The notes: generated by a model not told the origin, from the sequence alone. A stretch of 64,000 bases of DNA from Euleptes europaea (GCF_029931775.1 NC_079315.1:115254274-115318273); one strand, 5' to 3'. Shown: positions 24,001-46,907, counted from the stretch's first letter. Made by a program: numbers and translations.

Positions 24001-27000
24001 ATGCAGGAAATTCACAACTACCTCCCCCACACACACACCCAGGGACCCCCTACTCCATGCCCAGAAGATGGCCAAAGTGCCTTTCCTCTCATTATCTGCC
24101 TAAGGTCATAAAATCAGCATTGTTGACAGATGGCTATCTAGCCTCTTCTTAAAAATCTCCAGGGAAGGAGAGCTTACCAGTTTACCAGCAAAAACCAACA
24201 GAAAACACAGAAGTTCATGAAATTGCTCTCGCTGTTCGCATTAACCCGGTCTCAGAGCATTTAAAACAAACTCCTACCTTGCAAGGGACGTGTCTTTTGT
24301 TTCTAAGGCTATGGCTGTGTCCACCAAGGTGTTCAGATAGCTGGTGCTGGCATTTGACAGGCCGGTGAAAGAGAGATTTAAACTTTCCATCAGAAGACCC
24401 TGTAGATAGTTGCCTGAGGGAAACAACAATACAAAAGCCACATCTTTTTATTAAGCAGATAATCGAGAAGAACTTCAGACAGCACAAGTATAGCAATGGG
24501 ATATTTTTTATTAAAGGAATAGCCTCACGTAGAATCATAGAGTTGGAAGGGGCCATACAAGCCATGTAGTCCAACCCCCTGCTCAATGCAGGATTGGCTT
24601 AGTGTTTTTTAAGCTTCTGCTTAAAGACTGCCAGTGAGGGGGAGCTCACCACCTCCCTAGGTAGCTGATTCCACTGAGCAACTTGTTCTGTAAAACTTTT
24701 CCCCCCTAATATCCAACTTGTACTGTAAAAACCTTTCCCCCAATATCCAGCTTTCCTAATATCCACCTTTCCGCCTGCAATTTAAACCATTACTGCAAGT
24801 CCTAAACTCTGCTGTCAACAGGAACAGCTCCCTGCCCTACTCTATGTGACAGCCCATCAAATACTTAAAGAGAGCAATCATCATCCCCCTTAACCTCCTC
24901 TTCTCCAGACTAAACATTCCCAACTCCCTCAGTCTTTCCTCGTAAGACTTGGTCTCCAGGTCATCTTGATTCTGGACAAACTGAATCAAGAGGACGTTTC
25001 TAAGAGCTGTTTAAGAAATGCAGGTTTAAAATCGAAGCCAACCCCAACCTCACCATCTGATTCATACTCCACTGTCTTCTGCTTCATGTCGTCAATTAAC
25101 AGCATGACGTCTCCATCCCTGGACTCGTTGCATTCCGCCAACTCGTACAAAACATCTACCGTCCGAGTATCTGCCTCATACGGGGGGATAGGCTGATCTC
25201 CAAAAGTCTTTTTCAACCACAAAGCAACCTACCAGGGAGAGAAAGGAGGCAACAATGAATAAGAGTTTTTTAAAGGAACATTTACTTATGACAATTACAC
25301 ATCCTATTTTATAGTATTCTCAGGACGGTAAGTATAAGAAGCCATAAAGCACATTGTTGTGTACATAAGGTGGGGGCTGTGCAATCCAGGACACGCTCTA
25401 CTGCATGCCACAGCAGGGATGATGTAAAAAGGTGATTGCCCCAGAACAGTTAAGGCAAGGTAGACAGTGAACATTCCTCAGTCGAACATGCAAGGCTCTA
25501 TACAACTAAGGGTTGCCAACTCCAGGCTGGGAAAATCCTGGAAACTTGGAGGCAGAGACTGGGGAGACTGGATGTGACGCTATAGAGTCCACCCTCCAAA
25601 GCTGGCATTTTCTCTTGTAGGGTTACCAACACTGGGCTGGGAAGTACCTGGAGATTTTGGGGGTGGAGTGTGGGGAGTTCAGGGTTTGAGTAGGGGAGAG
25701 ACCTCAGCAGGGACATAATGCCATAGTCTCCACCCTTCAATGCAGCCATTTTCTCCAGGAGAACTGATCTGCACCATCTGGAGACCAGCTGTAATTCTGG
25801 AAGATCTCTGGCCCTACCTGGAGGTTGACAACCCTGCAGAGGGATACTGTAAAATCCTCAACTACATTTTACTTTAGTCGTAAGCATGCCGTGTAAACGT
25901 GGCTTGCTCTTTACAGAAATACATTACTTACTTTCCAACACGTACACTTGATTTTAACACACTCGCCTTTGGCATAGCTACAAATTCAGTAGAAAAGAGC
26001 AAGAGTCCAGTAGCGCCTTAAAGACTAACAAAATTTCTGGCCGTGTATGAGCTTTCGTGAGCCACAGCTCACTTCTTCAGATACAGCTAGAATGTGAGTC
26101 CATCTATCCTTAAGTAGAGAAGAGTGAATTCAGACACGCAGTAGCATGTAAACGTCAATAGCAGGTAAATGAAATTAGCAGGCGTGATTGGATTAGGTAT
26201 GATATGCAGAGGAGGAGTAGGTGCGGAGAAATCAGCATTAATATTGAGACAGGTTTCATTTTGAGGTTTTATTTTTGTGGTTAATCTGGAATAAACTCCC
26301 ACCACCTGAATTTGTAGCAGTAGAAAGGAGGAAGAGTCCAGTAGCGCCTTAAAGACTAACAACATTTCTGGCAGGGTATGAGCTTTTGTGAGTCACAGCT
26401 CACTTCTTCAGATACAGCAAGAATGTGACTCTGGGGGTTACCGCACTTTGTATTCCCAGCGATGTATTAAGAGTTTTGAAAATGTTATAAAAAACATCGC
26501 TTTAAAAGGGTTTTTGGATGCCACGCCTTATAAATGGTCGGAAGACGTCTTCACAGCTAAAGGGGCCAAACAAAGTGCGAACAGTATTTTTTATAACGTT
26601 TTCAAACTCTTAATACATCGCTGGGAATACAAGTGCGGTAACCCCCTCTGTCTATCCTTAAGTAGAGAAGAGTGAACTCAGACACCTAATGGCAATGTAA
26701 ATTACAAAGAAAAGTAAATGACATGAGCGGGCATGATTGGGTTAGATGTGACATGCAGAGGGGTCGTAAGCCTGGAGAAATCAGCATTGGAATCCCAGAT
26801 CTCTATGTTCAATCCAGGAGAATGCACTGTCTTGAGCTTCATTATTAGACTGCTGAATTACAACTAATAATGAAGCTCACGAAAATGCATTGTCCTGGAC
26901 TGAACAGAGACCTGGGATTCCTGTCTCAATATTAATGCTGATTTCTCCGCGCCTACTCCTCCTCTGCATATCACACCTAATCCAATCACGCCTGCTAATT

Positions 27001-27287
27001 TCATTTACCTGCTATTGACGCTTGCATGCTATTGCGTGTCTGAATTCACTCTTCTCTACTTAAGGATGGATGGACTCACATTCTAGCTGTATCTGAAGAA
27101 GGGAGCTGTGGCTCACGGAAGCGCATACAAGGCCAGAAATCTTGTTAGTCTTTAAGGCGCTCCTGGACTCTTGCTCCTTTCTACTGCTACAAATTCAGGT
27201 GGTGGGAGTTTATTCCAGATTAACCTCAAAAACAAAACCTCAAAATAAAACCTCAGGCTCACTGACCTTATTCAGCTTCTCCTCCAT
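11993..27287 (-). CDS. HAUS1: HAUS1, HAUS augmin-like complex subunit 1 (nine coding exons)
   Basis: Coding exons in transcript order: 27267-27287, 25054-25228, 24278-24413, 22072-22206, 19695-19818, 17901-17966, 16966-17037, 13840-13887, 11993-12076. All junctions are GT-AG and phases close exactly: 861 nt, 286 codons plus stop (human about 278). Recognised from memory of the human protein by stretches such as [45 protein letters not shown] and [14 protein letters not shown]1 is a largely coiled-coil subunit of augmin, which recruits gamma-tubulin to spindle microtubules; heptad-like Leu/Lys/Glu-rich stretches run from about residue 120 to 260. The gene is head to head with ATP5F1A, as in mammals. 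The start sits in a good context (ACCGGTCATGG). The C-terminus runs about 11 residues past the human end. Introns are packed with repeats, including hammerhead-bearing copies in intron 1. Identity is very secure; exact transcript ends are inferred. Confidence 0.95.
12229..12535 (-). mobile_element. Sauria SINE in HAUS1 intron 8
   Basis: Full-length reverse-oriented copy: AAAGGTAAAGGTAGTCCCC start (tail), CCCGACGTTTACTAGGCAG, and tRNA-like head ACCACTCTGCGCCACAGGGC. Confidence 0.8.
13046..13342 (-). mobile_element. CORE-SINE in HAUS1 intron 8
   Basis: AGTTGGTTTTTATACCCC to ACCACTACACCACGCTG, full length, both internal block copies present. Confidence 0.85.
13575..13657 (+). mobile_element. 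CR1 (second subfamily) 3' tail
   Basis: GGCTTCCTAGAGGCACCTGG to CTTATGTTCTT, with a short internal deletion. Confidence 0.75.
13840..13887 (-). CDS. HAUS1: HAUS1 coding exon 8 (residues 244-259)
   Basis: Sixteen codons, [16 protein letters not shown], nearly identical to the human segment. Acceptor CTTTCAG, donor GTGAGT, phase 0 on both sides. Confidence 0.95.
14025..14312 (-). mobile_element. Tigger/pogo-like Tc1-mariner remnant in HAUS1 intron 7
   Basis: GGAATTTTTGCATATAGATA, GGGACCCAAATCTAAACACG and the end GGGATACTCAACCTGTA resemble mammalian Tigger7-type elements as I remember them. Flanking ACT triplets at both ends blur the boundaries. Confidence 0.5.
14555..14650 (+). mobile_element. 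Penelope-like repeat end, degenerate
   Basis: CATGAAAGCTTATG, TTGCTAGTCTTTAAAGCACC and ACAAACTAACAGGACTACCC are the diverged 3' part of the AGTCCAGTAGCACC family. Confidence 0.45.
14767..15032 (-). mobile_element. CR1 LINE 3' fragment
   Basis: AGAATCATAGAGTTGGAAGG through CACCTCCCGAGGAAGC. Confidence 0.85.
15057..15272 (+). mobile_element. hAT-type MITE, TAGGGYTGCC termini
   Basis: TAGGGCTGCCAGCTCTGGG to GAGGCTGGCAACCCTA, with the usual CAGCCATTTTCTCCAGG centre. Confidence 0.7.
15300..15600 (-). mobile_element. CORE-SINE in HAUS1 intron 7
   Basis: AGTAGTTGGTTTTGATACCC to ACCACTACACCATGCTGG. Confidence 0.8.
16242..16547 (-). mobile_element. CORE-SINE nested in hAT element
   Basis: GGTTTTTATATGCCGACTTT to ACTACACCACGCTGACTC, full length. 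Confidence 0.85.
16552..16645. mobile_element. Small palindromic MITE
   Basis: AGTGCATTCCTAAGGAGAG and its inverse near CTCTCTTTAGGAATGCACT frame about 94 bp. Related pieces at 14665-14735 and near 55390. Confidence 0.65.
16966..17037 (-). CDS. HAUS1: HAUS1 coding exon 7 (residues 220-243)
   Basis: Twenty-four codons, [20 protein letters not shown] then DLTP. Acceptor CCACAG, donor GTAATT, phase 0 on both sides. A hAT-like repeat ends about 50 bp beyond the donor, in intron 7. Confidence 0.94.
17268..17695 (-). mobile_element. CR1 LINE 3' fragment, longer copy
   Basis: Covers the usual tail plus the ORF2 end (TTCTTCCTAATGTCTAGAC, CTTCTGGGGCAACAG). Confidence 0.85.
17901..17966 (-). CDS. HAUS1: HAUS1 coding exon 6 (residues 198-219)
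   Basis: Twenty-two codons, [20 protein letters not shown] then SE, matching human EQLSARGMDASLSHQSLVAL. Acceptor TTTCCAG, donor GTGGGT, phase 0 on both sides. It has no ORF of its own on this strand and was found by homology and phase. Confidence 0.93.
18160..18449 (+). mobile_element. CORE-SINE in HAUS1 intron 5
   Basis: GAGCCAGAGTGGTGTAGTGG to ATAAAAACCAACTCTTA. Confidence 0.85.
18841..18920 (+). mobile_element. CR1 ORF2 fragment, sense
   Basis: CCTCACCTAGAGTACTGTGT and CAGTTTTGGGCAAGGCA correspond to the CR1 motif LEY..QFW. Joined to a reverse-oriented CR1 tail. Confidence 0.55.
18921..19505 (-). mobile_element. CR1 (second subfamily) fragment, about 580 bp
   Basis: One of the longest copies: tail blocks plus CTCACCCTCCAGCTTCAGCA and TTTTCTGCACCATCTCTAC. 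The minus strand encodes [17 protein letters not shown]... and [12 protein letters not shown], a CR1 ORF2 C-terminus. Confidence 0.8.
19695..19818 (-). CDS. HAUS1: HAUS1 coding exon 5 (residues 156-197)
   Basis: Reads [18 protein letters not shown] through FKFRITAAE. The donor is GTTAGC, a weaker but GT-type site; acceptor TTTTAG. Phase 2 to 0. Coiled-coil in character. Confidence 0.93.
19999..20078 (-). mobile_element. CORE-SINE fragment interrupted by L1-like insertion
   Basis: AGAGTTGGTTTTTATACCCC to TTACAATTGCCTTCCAG, where the next element begins. Confidence 0.7.
20079..21119 (+). mobile_element. Probable internally deleted L1-type insertion in HAUS1 intron 4
   Basis: A 1041-bp insertion flanked by a 15-bp direct repeat, ACAATTGCCTTCCAG (20064-20078 and 21120-21134). 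Its 3' end is A/T-rich and contains AATAAAATTTAAAAAC, typical of target-primed LINE copies. It holds short Lys-rich ORFs (for example [20 protein letters not shown] near 20698) resembling an L1 ORF1 start, but no RT region. L1 assignment inferred. Confidence 0.55.
21130..21374 (+). mobile_element. CORE-SINE with single internal block
   Basis: AGCGTGGTTGTAGTGGTTAA to AAAACCAACTCTTC. It lacks the first of the two internal blocks, an undimerised or collapsed form. Confidence 0.75.
21376..21521 (-). mobile_element. CR1 LINE 3' fragment
   Basis: CCCTCCCTCTCATCATCTGC to CACCTCCCGAGGAAGCC; the tail proper is missing. Confidence 0.8.
21522..21822 (-). mobile_element. CORE-SINE in HAUS1 intron 4
   Basis: AAGAAGAGTTGGTTTTTTAT to ACCACTACACCATGTAGG. 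Confidence 0.8.
22072..22206 (-). CDS. HAUS1: HAUS1 coding exon 4 (residues 111-156)
   Basis: Reads [19 protein letters not shown] and then a Lys/Glu/Leu-rich coiled-coil ending [11 protein letters not shown]-rich acceptor ending TTTAG, donor GTAAGT, phases 2 to 2. Confidence 0.95.
22274..22575 (-). mobile_element. CORE-SINE in HAUS1 intron 3
   Basis: GAGTTGGTTTTTATACCCC to ACTACACCACGCCTGCTCT, starting about 70 bp before the exon 4 acceptor on the transcript strand. Confidence 0.85.
22826..22900 (-). mobile_element. tRNA-Ala SINE 3' tail fragment
   Basis: AACACATGAAACTGCC and GACCCTTGGTCCATCAAAG. Confidence 0.75.
23180..23573 (+). mobile_element. LINE (CR1/L2-like) 3' end
   Basis: GTAAGCCGCTCTGAGCCC and AGGGTAGAAATGTAATAAAT are a common squamate LINE 3' end. 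Upstream TGCAAGATGGAGCTATTCCG is probably the same element. Confidence 0.5.
23772..23905. mobile_element. Palindromic copy of the AGTCCAGTAGCACC repeat
   Basis: AGTCCAGTAGCACC at the left and GGTGCTACTGGACT at the right face each other, with a degenerate GGGTATGAGCTTTTGAGAG centre. Confidence 0.55.
23947..24180 (-). mobile_element. CR1 LINE 3' fragment
   Basis: AATCATAGAGTTGGAAGGG to CTCCAGGGAAGGAGAGC, within about 100 bp of HAUS1 exon 3. Confidence 0.85.
24278..24413 (-). CDS. HAUS1: HAUS1 coding exon 3 (residues 66-111)
   Basis: Reads [12 protein letters not shown] through [23 protein letters not shown], closely matching the human segment. Acceptor CCTCAG, donor GTAGGA, phases 1 to 2. Confidence 0.95.
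24530..24972 (-). mobile_element. CR1 (third subfamily) fragment
   Basis: TAGAATCATAGAGTTGGAAG through CCTGCTCAATGCAGGATTGG, CTCACCACCTCCCTAGG and CTTAACCTCCTCTTCTCC; the minus strand matches the CR1 ORF2 end. Ends about 80 bp from exon 2. Confidence 0.8.
25054..25228 (-). CDS. HAUS1: HAUS1 coding exon 2 (residues 8-66)
   Basis: Begins [18 protein letters not shown] and ends at EYESD plus one base, donor GTGAGG (phase 1). Acceptor CCTGGTAG. This is the most conserved N-terminal helical region of HAUS1. Confidence 0.95.
25508..25838 (+). mobile_element. hAT-type MITEs, one truncated and one full, abutting
   Basis: A 5' part (AAGGGTTGCCAACTCC, 25508-25616) is followed at 25618 by a full copy TAGGGTTACCAAC...GTTGACAACCCTG. 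Confidence 0.65.
26045..26084 (-). ncRNA. Hammerhead ribozyme motif, intact core, HAUS1 sense strand
   Basis: Minus strand: stem I GUAU/AUAC; CUGAAGA; stem II GUGAGC-UGUG-GCUCAC (6 bp); GAAA; stem III AG/CU; cleavage triplet CUC. All core positions conserved. It would be transcribed inside HAUS1 intron 1. Confidence 0.7.
26376..26414 (-). ncRNA. Hammerhead-like motif, one core change
   Basis: Same fold as 26045-26084, but GAAA reads AAAA and the top stem II pair is lost. Sense to HAUS1. Confidence 0.5.
26434..26645. mobile_element. Non-autonomous DNA transposon, about 59-bp TIRs, nested
   Basis: GGGGTTACCGCACTT...AAGTGCGGTAACCCC, 212 bp, with long inverted repeats (CCCAGCGATGTATTAAGAG in both arms, about 4 differences). 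Flanked by CTCTG at 26429-26433 and 26646-26650, a 5-bp target duplication. Superfamily not assigned. Confidence 0.8.
27087..27128 (+). ncRNA. Degenerate hammerhead-like motif, inverted copy
   Basis: GUAU CUGAAGA then GGGAGC-UGUG-GCUCAC, but GAAA reads GGAA and the cleavage triplet is altered. Antisense to HAUS1. Confidence 0.4.
27267..27287 (-). CDS. HAUS1: HAUS1 coding exon 1 (residues 1-7)
   Basis: Seven codons, MEEKLNK, then donor GTCAGT (phase 0). Too short for ORF scans; found by walking upstream from exon 2 to the head-to-head promoter. The human first exon also contributes only a short acidic start before the conserved WLKK segment. A Penelope-like repeat ends about 13 nt beyond the donor. 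Confidence 0.85.
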
Positions 27288-27460
27288 GACCGGTAAGCAA
27301 TGCTACATTGGAAACCTGCCTCTTCCCTCCTTGGCTTCTTTTCAGTGACGTCACCTGGCGCGAACTGATGATGTCGTGCCGCAGGGGTTCTTGGGGGTTG
27401 TAGTCCAGAGGCCAAATCCGAGCATTGCAGTCCATCCTGAAGCTCGAAGACAGGAGGGCT
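27288..27460 (-). promoter_or_regulatory. HAUS1: HAUS1 proximal promoter and 5' UTR
   Basis: A CpG-containing stretch just upstream of the start codon holds a perfect palindromic CRE, TGACGTCA, at 27346-27353. A ZNF143/Staf-like site, GGACTACAACCCCCAAGAA read on the minus strand, is at 27388-27406. Both classes are common in TATA-less housekeeping and bidirectional vertebrate promoters. Transcription start not visible. Confidence 0.6.
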
Positions 27461-27614
27461 TTCTTCTGCTTCGTCACGGCTCGTCTCCCCCCAACCCCCA
27501 GACATACACCAGAATAAATTAATTGCAGTGCATCCTGGTTTGGCAAAATGTGCAAGAGAATAGCAGAAGGGCAGGAAAGAATCTGGAACCCAAACCCTGC
27601 AGACGCTCTCTTGC

Positions 27615-27636
27615 TAGGGTTGCCAGGTCCCTCTTT

Positions 27637-27674
<38 letters not shown>

Positions 27675-28378
27675 TTTTATTTTCTTCACTTAACATATCA
27701 ACAAAAGCGATATCCAATACTAAACATATTAGTAATATAATATGTAATTATATAATAATGTAATAATAATTAGAAAATAATATGTAATAATATAATATGT
27801 AATAATAAAAAGAAAAACAAGTAATATCACTAATTTAACAATAAGATGACTTCCCCCCTCTCCCTCTTCCATCAAATAATAAATTGTATAAACTTTTGCT
27901 AACGGAACTAATCCCAATGTTATTTTAATTAACCTGTTCTTATCCTATCCAACATTCTTAAATCAGTACCTAATATAAATTTAATACAAAGTATAGATAA
28001 GGGATTAGATCAAAGAATATCCTTTAAATGGTCCCATTGAAAACTGATTTTCACAGTAAGTTCTCCAAACCTCCCATTTCCCCCAAAATTGTACATTATC
28101 ATTTTGATTTATCAAAGCTGTAAGCTTCACCATCTCGGTCAATTCCAGCATCTTTTTTATCCAGTCATTTTTGTCTGGTATCTCGACTGTCTTCCATTTA
28201 GCTGCCAGGTCCCTCTTTTGGGGGCGGAGCCTGAGGAGAGCGGGGTTTGGGGAGGGGAGGAACTTCAATGCCATAGAGTCCAATTGCCAAAGCGGCCATT
28301 TTTCTCCAGGTGATCTGATCGCCATTGGCTGGAGATCAGTTGAGTTAGCAGGAGATCTCCTGCTACTCCCTGGCAGTT
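27615..28378 (+). mobile_element. hAT-type MITE split by an L1 3' end
   Basis: MITE start TAGGGTTGCCAGG at 27615 resumes at 28204 (CAGGTCCCTCTTTTGGGGGC) and runs to about 28378. Confidence 0.7.
27638..28203 (-). mobile_element. L1 LINE 3' end, 16-bp target duplication
   Basis: 566-bp insertion flanked by GCCAGGTCCCTCTTTT (27622-27637 and 28204-28219). The plus strand begins (TAA)n, i.e. an (ATT)n-type tail of a minus-strand LINE. The minus strand encodes an L1-type ORF2 C-terminus (WKTVEIPDKNDWIKKMLELT then WGKWEVWRTYC). Confidence 0.8.
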
Positions 28379-28880
28379 ACTAACAAAGAGAACACCTCTG
28401 TACTTATACCTGTGGGATTGGAAATTAGCACAGGAGCGAATTAATATAGCAAAGTGCAAAATATATTGAGTGCTGCAATATCACAACATCAAATATATAC
28501 AAACAATTGTTATCATCCCAAACAATTATATACAAAAGAAAAAATCCTATTTAATCCTGGATATGAATCCTAAAGTTTCAAATGTAGAATTCCACTTAAG
28601 TCCATAACATGGAAAACAGAAGAGAAGGTCCAGTTGGTGCCATCGGATAAAGAAGAAGGGGATACGGCCGTTTCAAATTCTTCTTCAGTCCCACTTCTAA
28701 TCAATTCAACAAAAGTCCTTGTACTGTTACTGTTTTCCAGCATAAAATTATTACAATATCTCACATCAGGATAATGAATTGGTTCCCCATAGGGATATAT
28801 CTTTTGGCAGCATAATTCTTTACAACATCTTGCAACAAGTCCACTGGTTCCCAGCAGGGATATAAAGTGTAGCAGTGAGC
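28379..28880 (-). mobile_element. Penelope-like fragment with hammerhead motif
   Basis: About 500 bp between MITE pieces, without a clear RT. Assignment rests on the hammerhead at 28658-28694. Confidence 0.45.
28658..28694 (-). ncRNA. Hammerhead-like motif with complete core
   Basis: Minus strand: stem I GGGA/UCCC, CUGAAGA, a weak stem II (AGAAUUU), GAAA, stem III ACGG/CCGU, cleavage triplet GUA. The weak stem II lowers confidence. Confidence 0.45.
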
Positions 28881-28949
28881 CTGAAGAGGGCGGGGTTTGA
28901 GCCTTGTGCTGGTTTTGTTCTAAATACCACCTGGAGGTTGGCAACCCTA
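28880..28949 (+). mobile_element. hAT-type MITE end
   Basis: AGGGCGGGGTTTGAGCC and ACCTGGAGGTTGGCAACCC. Confidence 0.55.
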
Positions 28950-29215
28950 CATTCAAATCGTGCAATTTCCCATTGGTTGAAGGGGGGACTCAGACAGGAC
29001 CACGGCTTGGGGTCGATTCACTGCTTTTAAAGCAGTAGGTCCCTAGCATCTCCCTTTAAAAGGATCTCAGGTTTCAGCAATAGTTTAAAGAGCTGCTGGC
29101 AGAGGAGATGAATCAGTAGCCTTTGTCTCTGTCAGCCCAACATACACCCAGGAGCCCTATTCGCAAATTACAATGAATGCACCTACAATCCGTGTACTGT
29201 GTGCACTTGAGTGGA

Positions 29216-29671
29216 TATGTTTAGCCTGAAGAGAAGACTGAGAGGTGATATGATAACCATCTTCAAGTACTTGAAGGGCTGTCATATAGAGGAAGGTGCT
29301 GAGTTCTTTTTTGTTGCCCCAGAAGGTCTGACCAGAACCAATGGGTTGAAATTAAATCAAGAGTTTCCGTCTAGACATTAGGAAGAATTTTTTAACAGAG
29401 CGGTTCCTCAGTGGAACAGGCTTCCTCGGGAGGTGGTGAGCTTTCCTTCCCTGGAGGTTTTTCAGCAGAGGCTAGATGGCCATCTGTCAGCAATGCTGAT
29501 TCTATGGCCTTAGGCAGATCATGAGAGGGAGGGCGCCTTGGCCATCTTCTGGGCATGGAGTATGGGTCGCTGGGGGTGTGCATGGATAGTTTGGAATTTC
29601 CTGCATTGTTCAGGGTGTTGGACTAGATTACCCTGGTAGTCCCTTCCAACTCTGATTCTGTGATTCTATGA
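29216..29671 (+). mobile_element. CR1 LINE 3' end, sense
   Basis: TTAGCCTGAAGAGAAGACTG (ORF2 end) to GATTCTGTGATTCTATG. Confidence 0.85.
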
Positions 29672-29704
29672 AAAATGTCCTAGGCATTTTGTCTTGTCTT
29701 TCAT

Positions 29705-29795
29705 GGGCTTCCTAGAGGCACCTGGCTGGCCACTGTGTGAACGGACTGCTGGACCTTGGTCTGATCCAGCATGGCCTTTGTTATGTTCTTAAGTA
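29705..29795 (+). mobile_element. CR1 (second subfamily) 3' tail
   Basis: GGGCTTCCTAGAGGCACCTG to TTATGTTCTTAAG. Confidence 0.75.
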
Positions 29796-29962
29796 GCATG
29801 GGTTTTACTTGCAAAACGTCCCAAGATCAGCCTCTGGCAGCTCAAGAAGCTTAGGTAGCAGGTTCTGGAAAATACATGTCTGAGACCCTGTATTGCCTCT
29901 GCTCTTCAGAATAAACAACAGGTCAGGAATAGTATAGGGCAATATCAGATTTATTCCAGAGG

Positions 29963-30055
29963 TGTGTGTTAAACTGATATCAAGTCTCTTCCAACTCACG
30001 ACAACCCTATGAATCAGTGTCCTCCAAAACGTCCTATCATTAACAGCCTTGCCAT
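29963..30055 (-). mobile_element. RTE/BovB 3' fragment
   Basis: GTCTCTTCCAACTCACGAC and TATGAATCAGTGTCCTCC. Confidence 0.6.
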
Positions 30056-30179
30056 AATACAGCAAAAACAACTACGAGTCTCGGGGCACCTTAAACACTG
30101 ACAGGTTTCTATTGCAGCATCAGCAATCAGTGATTACTTAAATAAAGCGTTAATCTCGAAGGAAAACCTGTTTTATTTT

Positions 30180-30409
30180 GAAGGGATTTATTGTAGCACA
30201 ACTGGAAAAGACAGTAATGCTAGGAAAAGTGGAATGCAGCACGAAAAGAGGAAGAGCCAACATGAAATGGATTGGCTCCATCGAGGAAGCCATGGGCCTC
30301 AGTTTGCAAGACCTGAGCAAGGCTGTTAAGCATAGGACGGTTTGGAGGACATTAATTCATAAGCTGGAAACGACTTGATGGCACTTAACACACACACAAA
30401 CACACACTG
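30180..30409 (+). mobile_element. RTE/BovB LINE ORF2 C-terminus and 3' end
   Basis: Encodes MLGKVECSTKRGRANMKWIG then SIEEAMGLSLQDL and RTVWRTLIH, recalling the BovB C-terminus (LGK.EG..RRGR..MRWLD.I..SM..SL..L...R..WR..VH). Ends in a CA-rich run. Confidence 0.75.
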
Positions 30410-30531
30410 TGGCATAAGCTCCTATGCTGACATGAAGCCTGGGCCTAGTCTGCCAGATTTCAAGGGACAGCCCTACCAGAACCATATAGCCAGGAGGAGG
30501 TTATATAGAAGTTAAATAAATACACCGGGCA

Positions 30532-30655
30532 GATTTTTTTTTAATATATAGTTTTATTATTTTTTCAATAATTACTATATATATCATTTGACAATACATC
30601 CTAAATACCAATCTTTGAATCAATAAAAAAATAAAGAAATATTAGGTGTATGTCT
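30532..30655. repeat. AT-rich stretch, possible LINE tail
   Basis: T-run followed by AT-rich text; similar in composition to the L1 tail at 27638 but without coding evidence. Confidence 0.35.
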
Positions 30656-31131
30656 TCAATATTATAGTTGAGCCTCCCAGATTTGACCCTGGACAGCCCC
30701 AAGCCACGTGGCTCTCGCTTATTTCAGCTCGGCAGGGGCGTGGCTAGCGCTCGGGCCACGCCCACTCGCGAAGCTAACGGCGTCTGTGGGCCCCGCCCCG
30801 TTCCGGCTCAGGTGGGCGTGGCCTGGCACACATCTACGAAGTTATTATCCATTCACTTTTAGCCAATCCTTTATCGATTGTTGCGGAACATAAAGCCCAT
30901 CCAACCGAAACAAAATTAAAACCGCGGAAAGAGGCGGGGCCTGGCGGAGACGCTTCCGATTGGAGGGCCGGAGCGACTTTCCGTTGCCCTCAGAAAGCGA
31001 AACGGGGGGGCGGGGCTCTCGACCGTCCTTTTCCGGCGGAAGTGGTGGGGCGGCCATTTTGTTCGCAGTCGGCGCGAGGAGGCGGCGGCTGCAGCAGCGG
31101 GACCCCCGGCAGACGCTCGCCCCTCGCCACG

Positions 31132-46907
<15,776 letters not shown>

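Larger units (their letters stand above)
25985..27253. mobile_element. Penelope-like complex: two direct copies and one inverted copy, HAUS1 intron 1
   Basis: Two direct copies of one terminal sequence (from about 25990 and 26330) face a third, inverted copy (about 26935-27253). Shared blocks include TTAAGTAGAGAAGAG and ACTCCCACCACCTGAATTTG. Each copy has a hammerhead-like segment. The inverted copy ends about 13 nt from the HAUS1 exon 1 donor. No reverse transcriptase remains. PLE identity inferred from the ribozymes and the direct/inverted terminal arrangement. Confidence 0.55.

Noticed and set aside
25985-27253. Interpreting the large inverted repeat as a CRISPR or integron-like array
   Set aside because: Vertebrate context and clear transposable-element copies; no short regular spacers.
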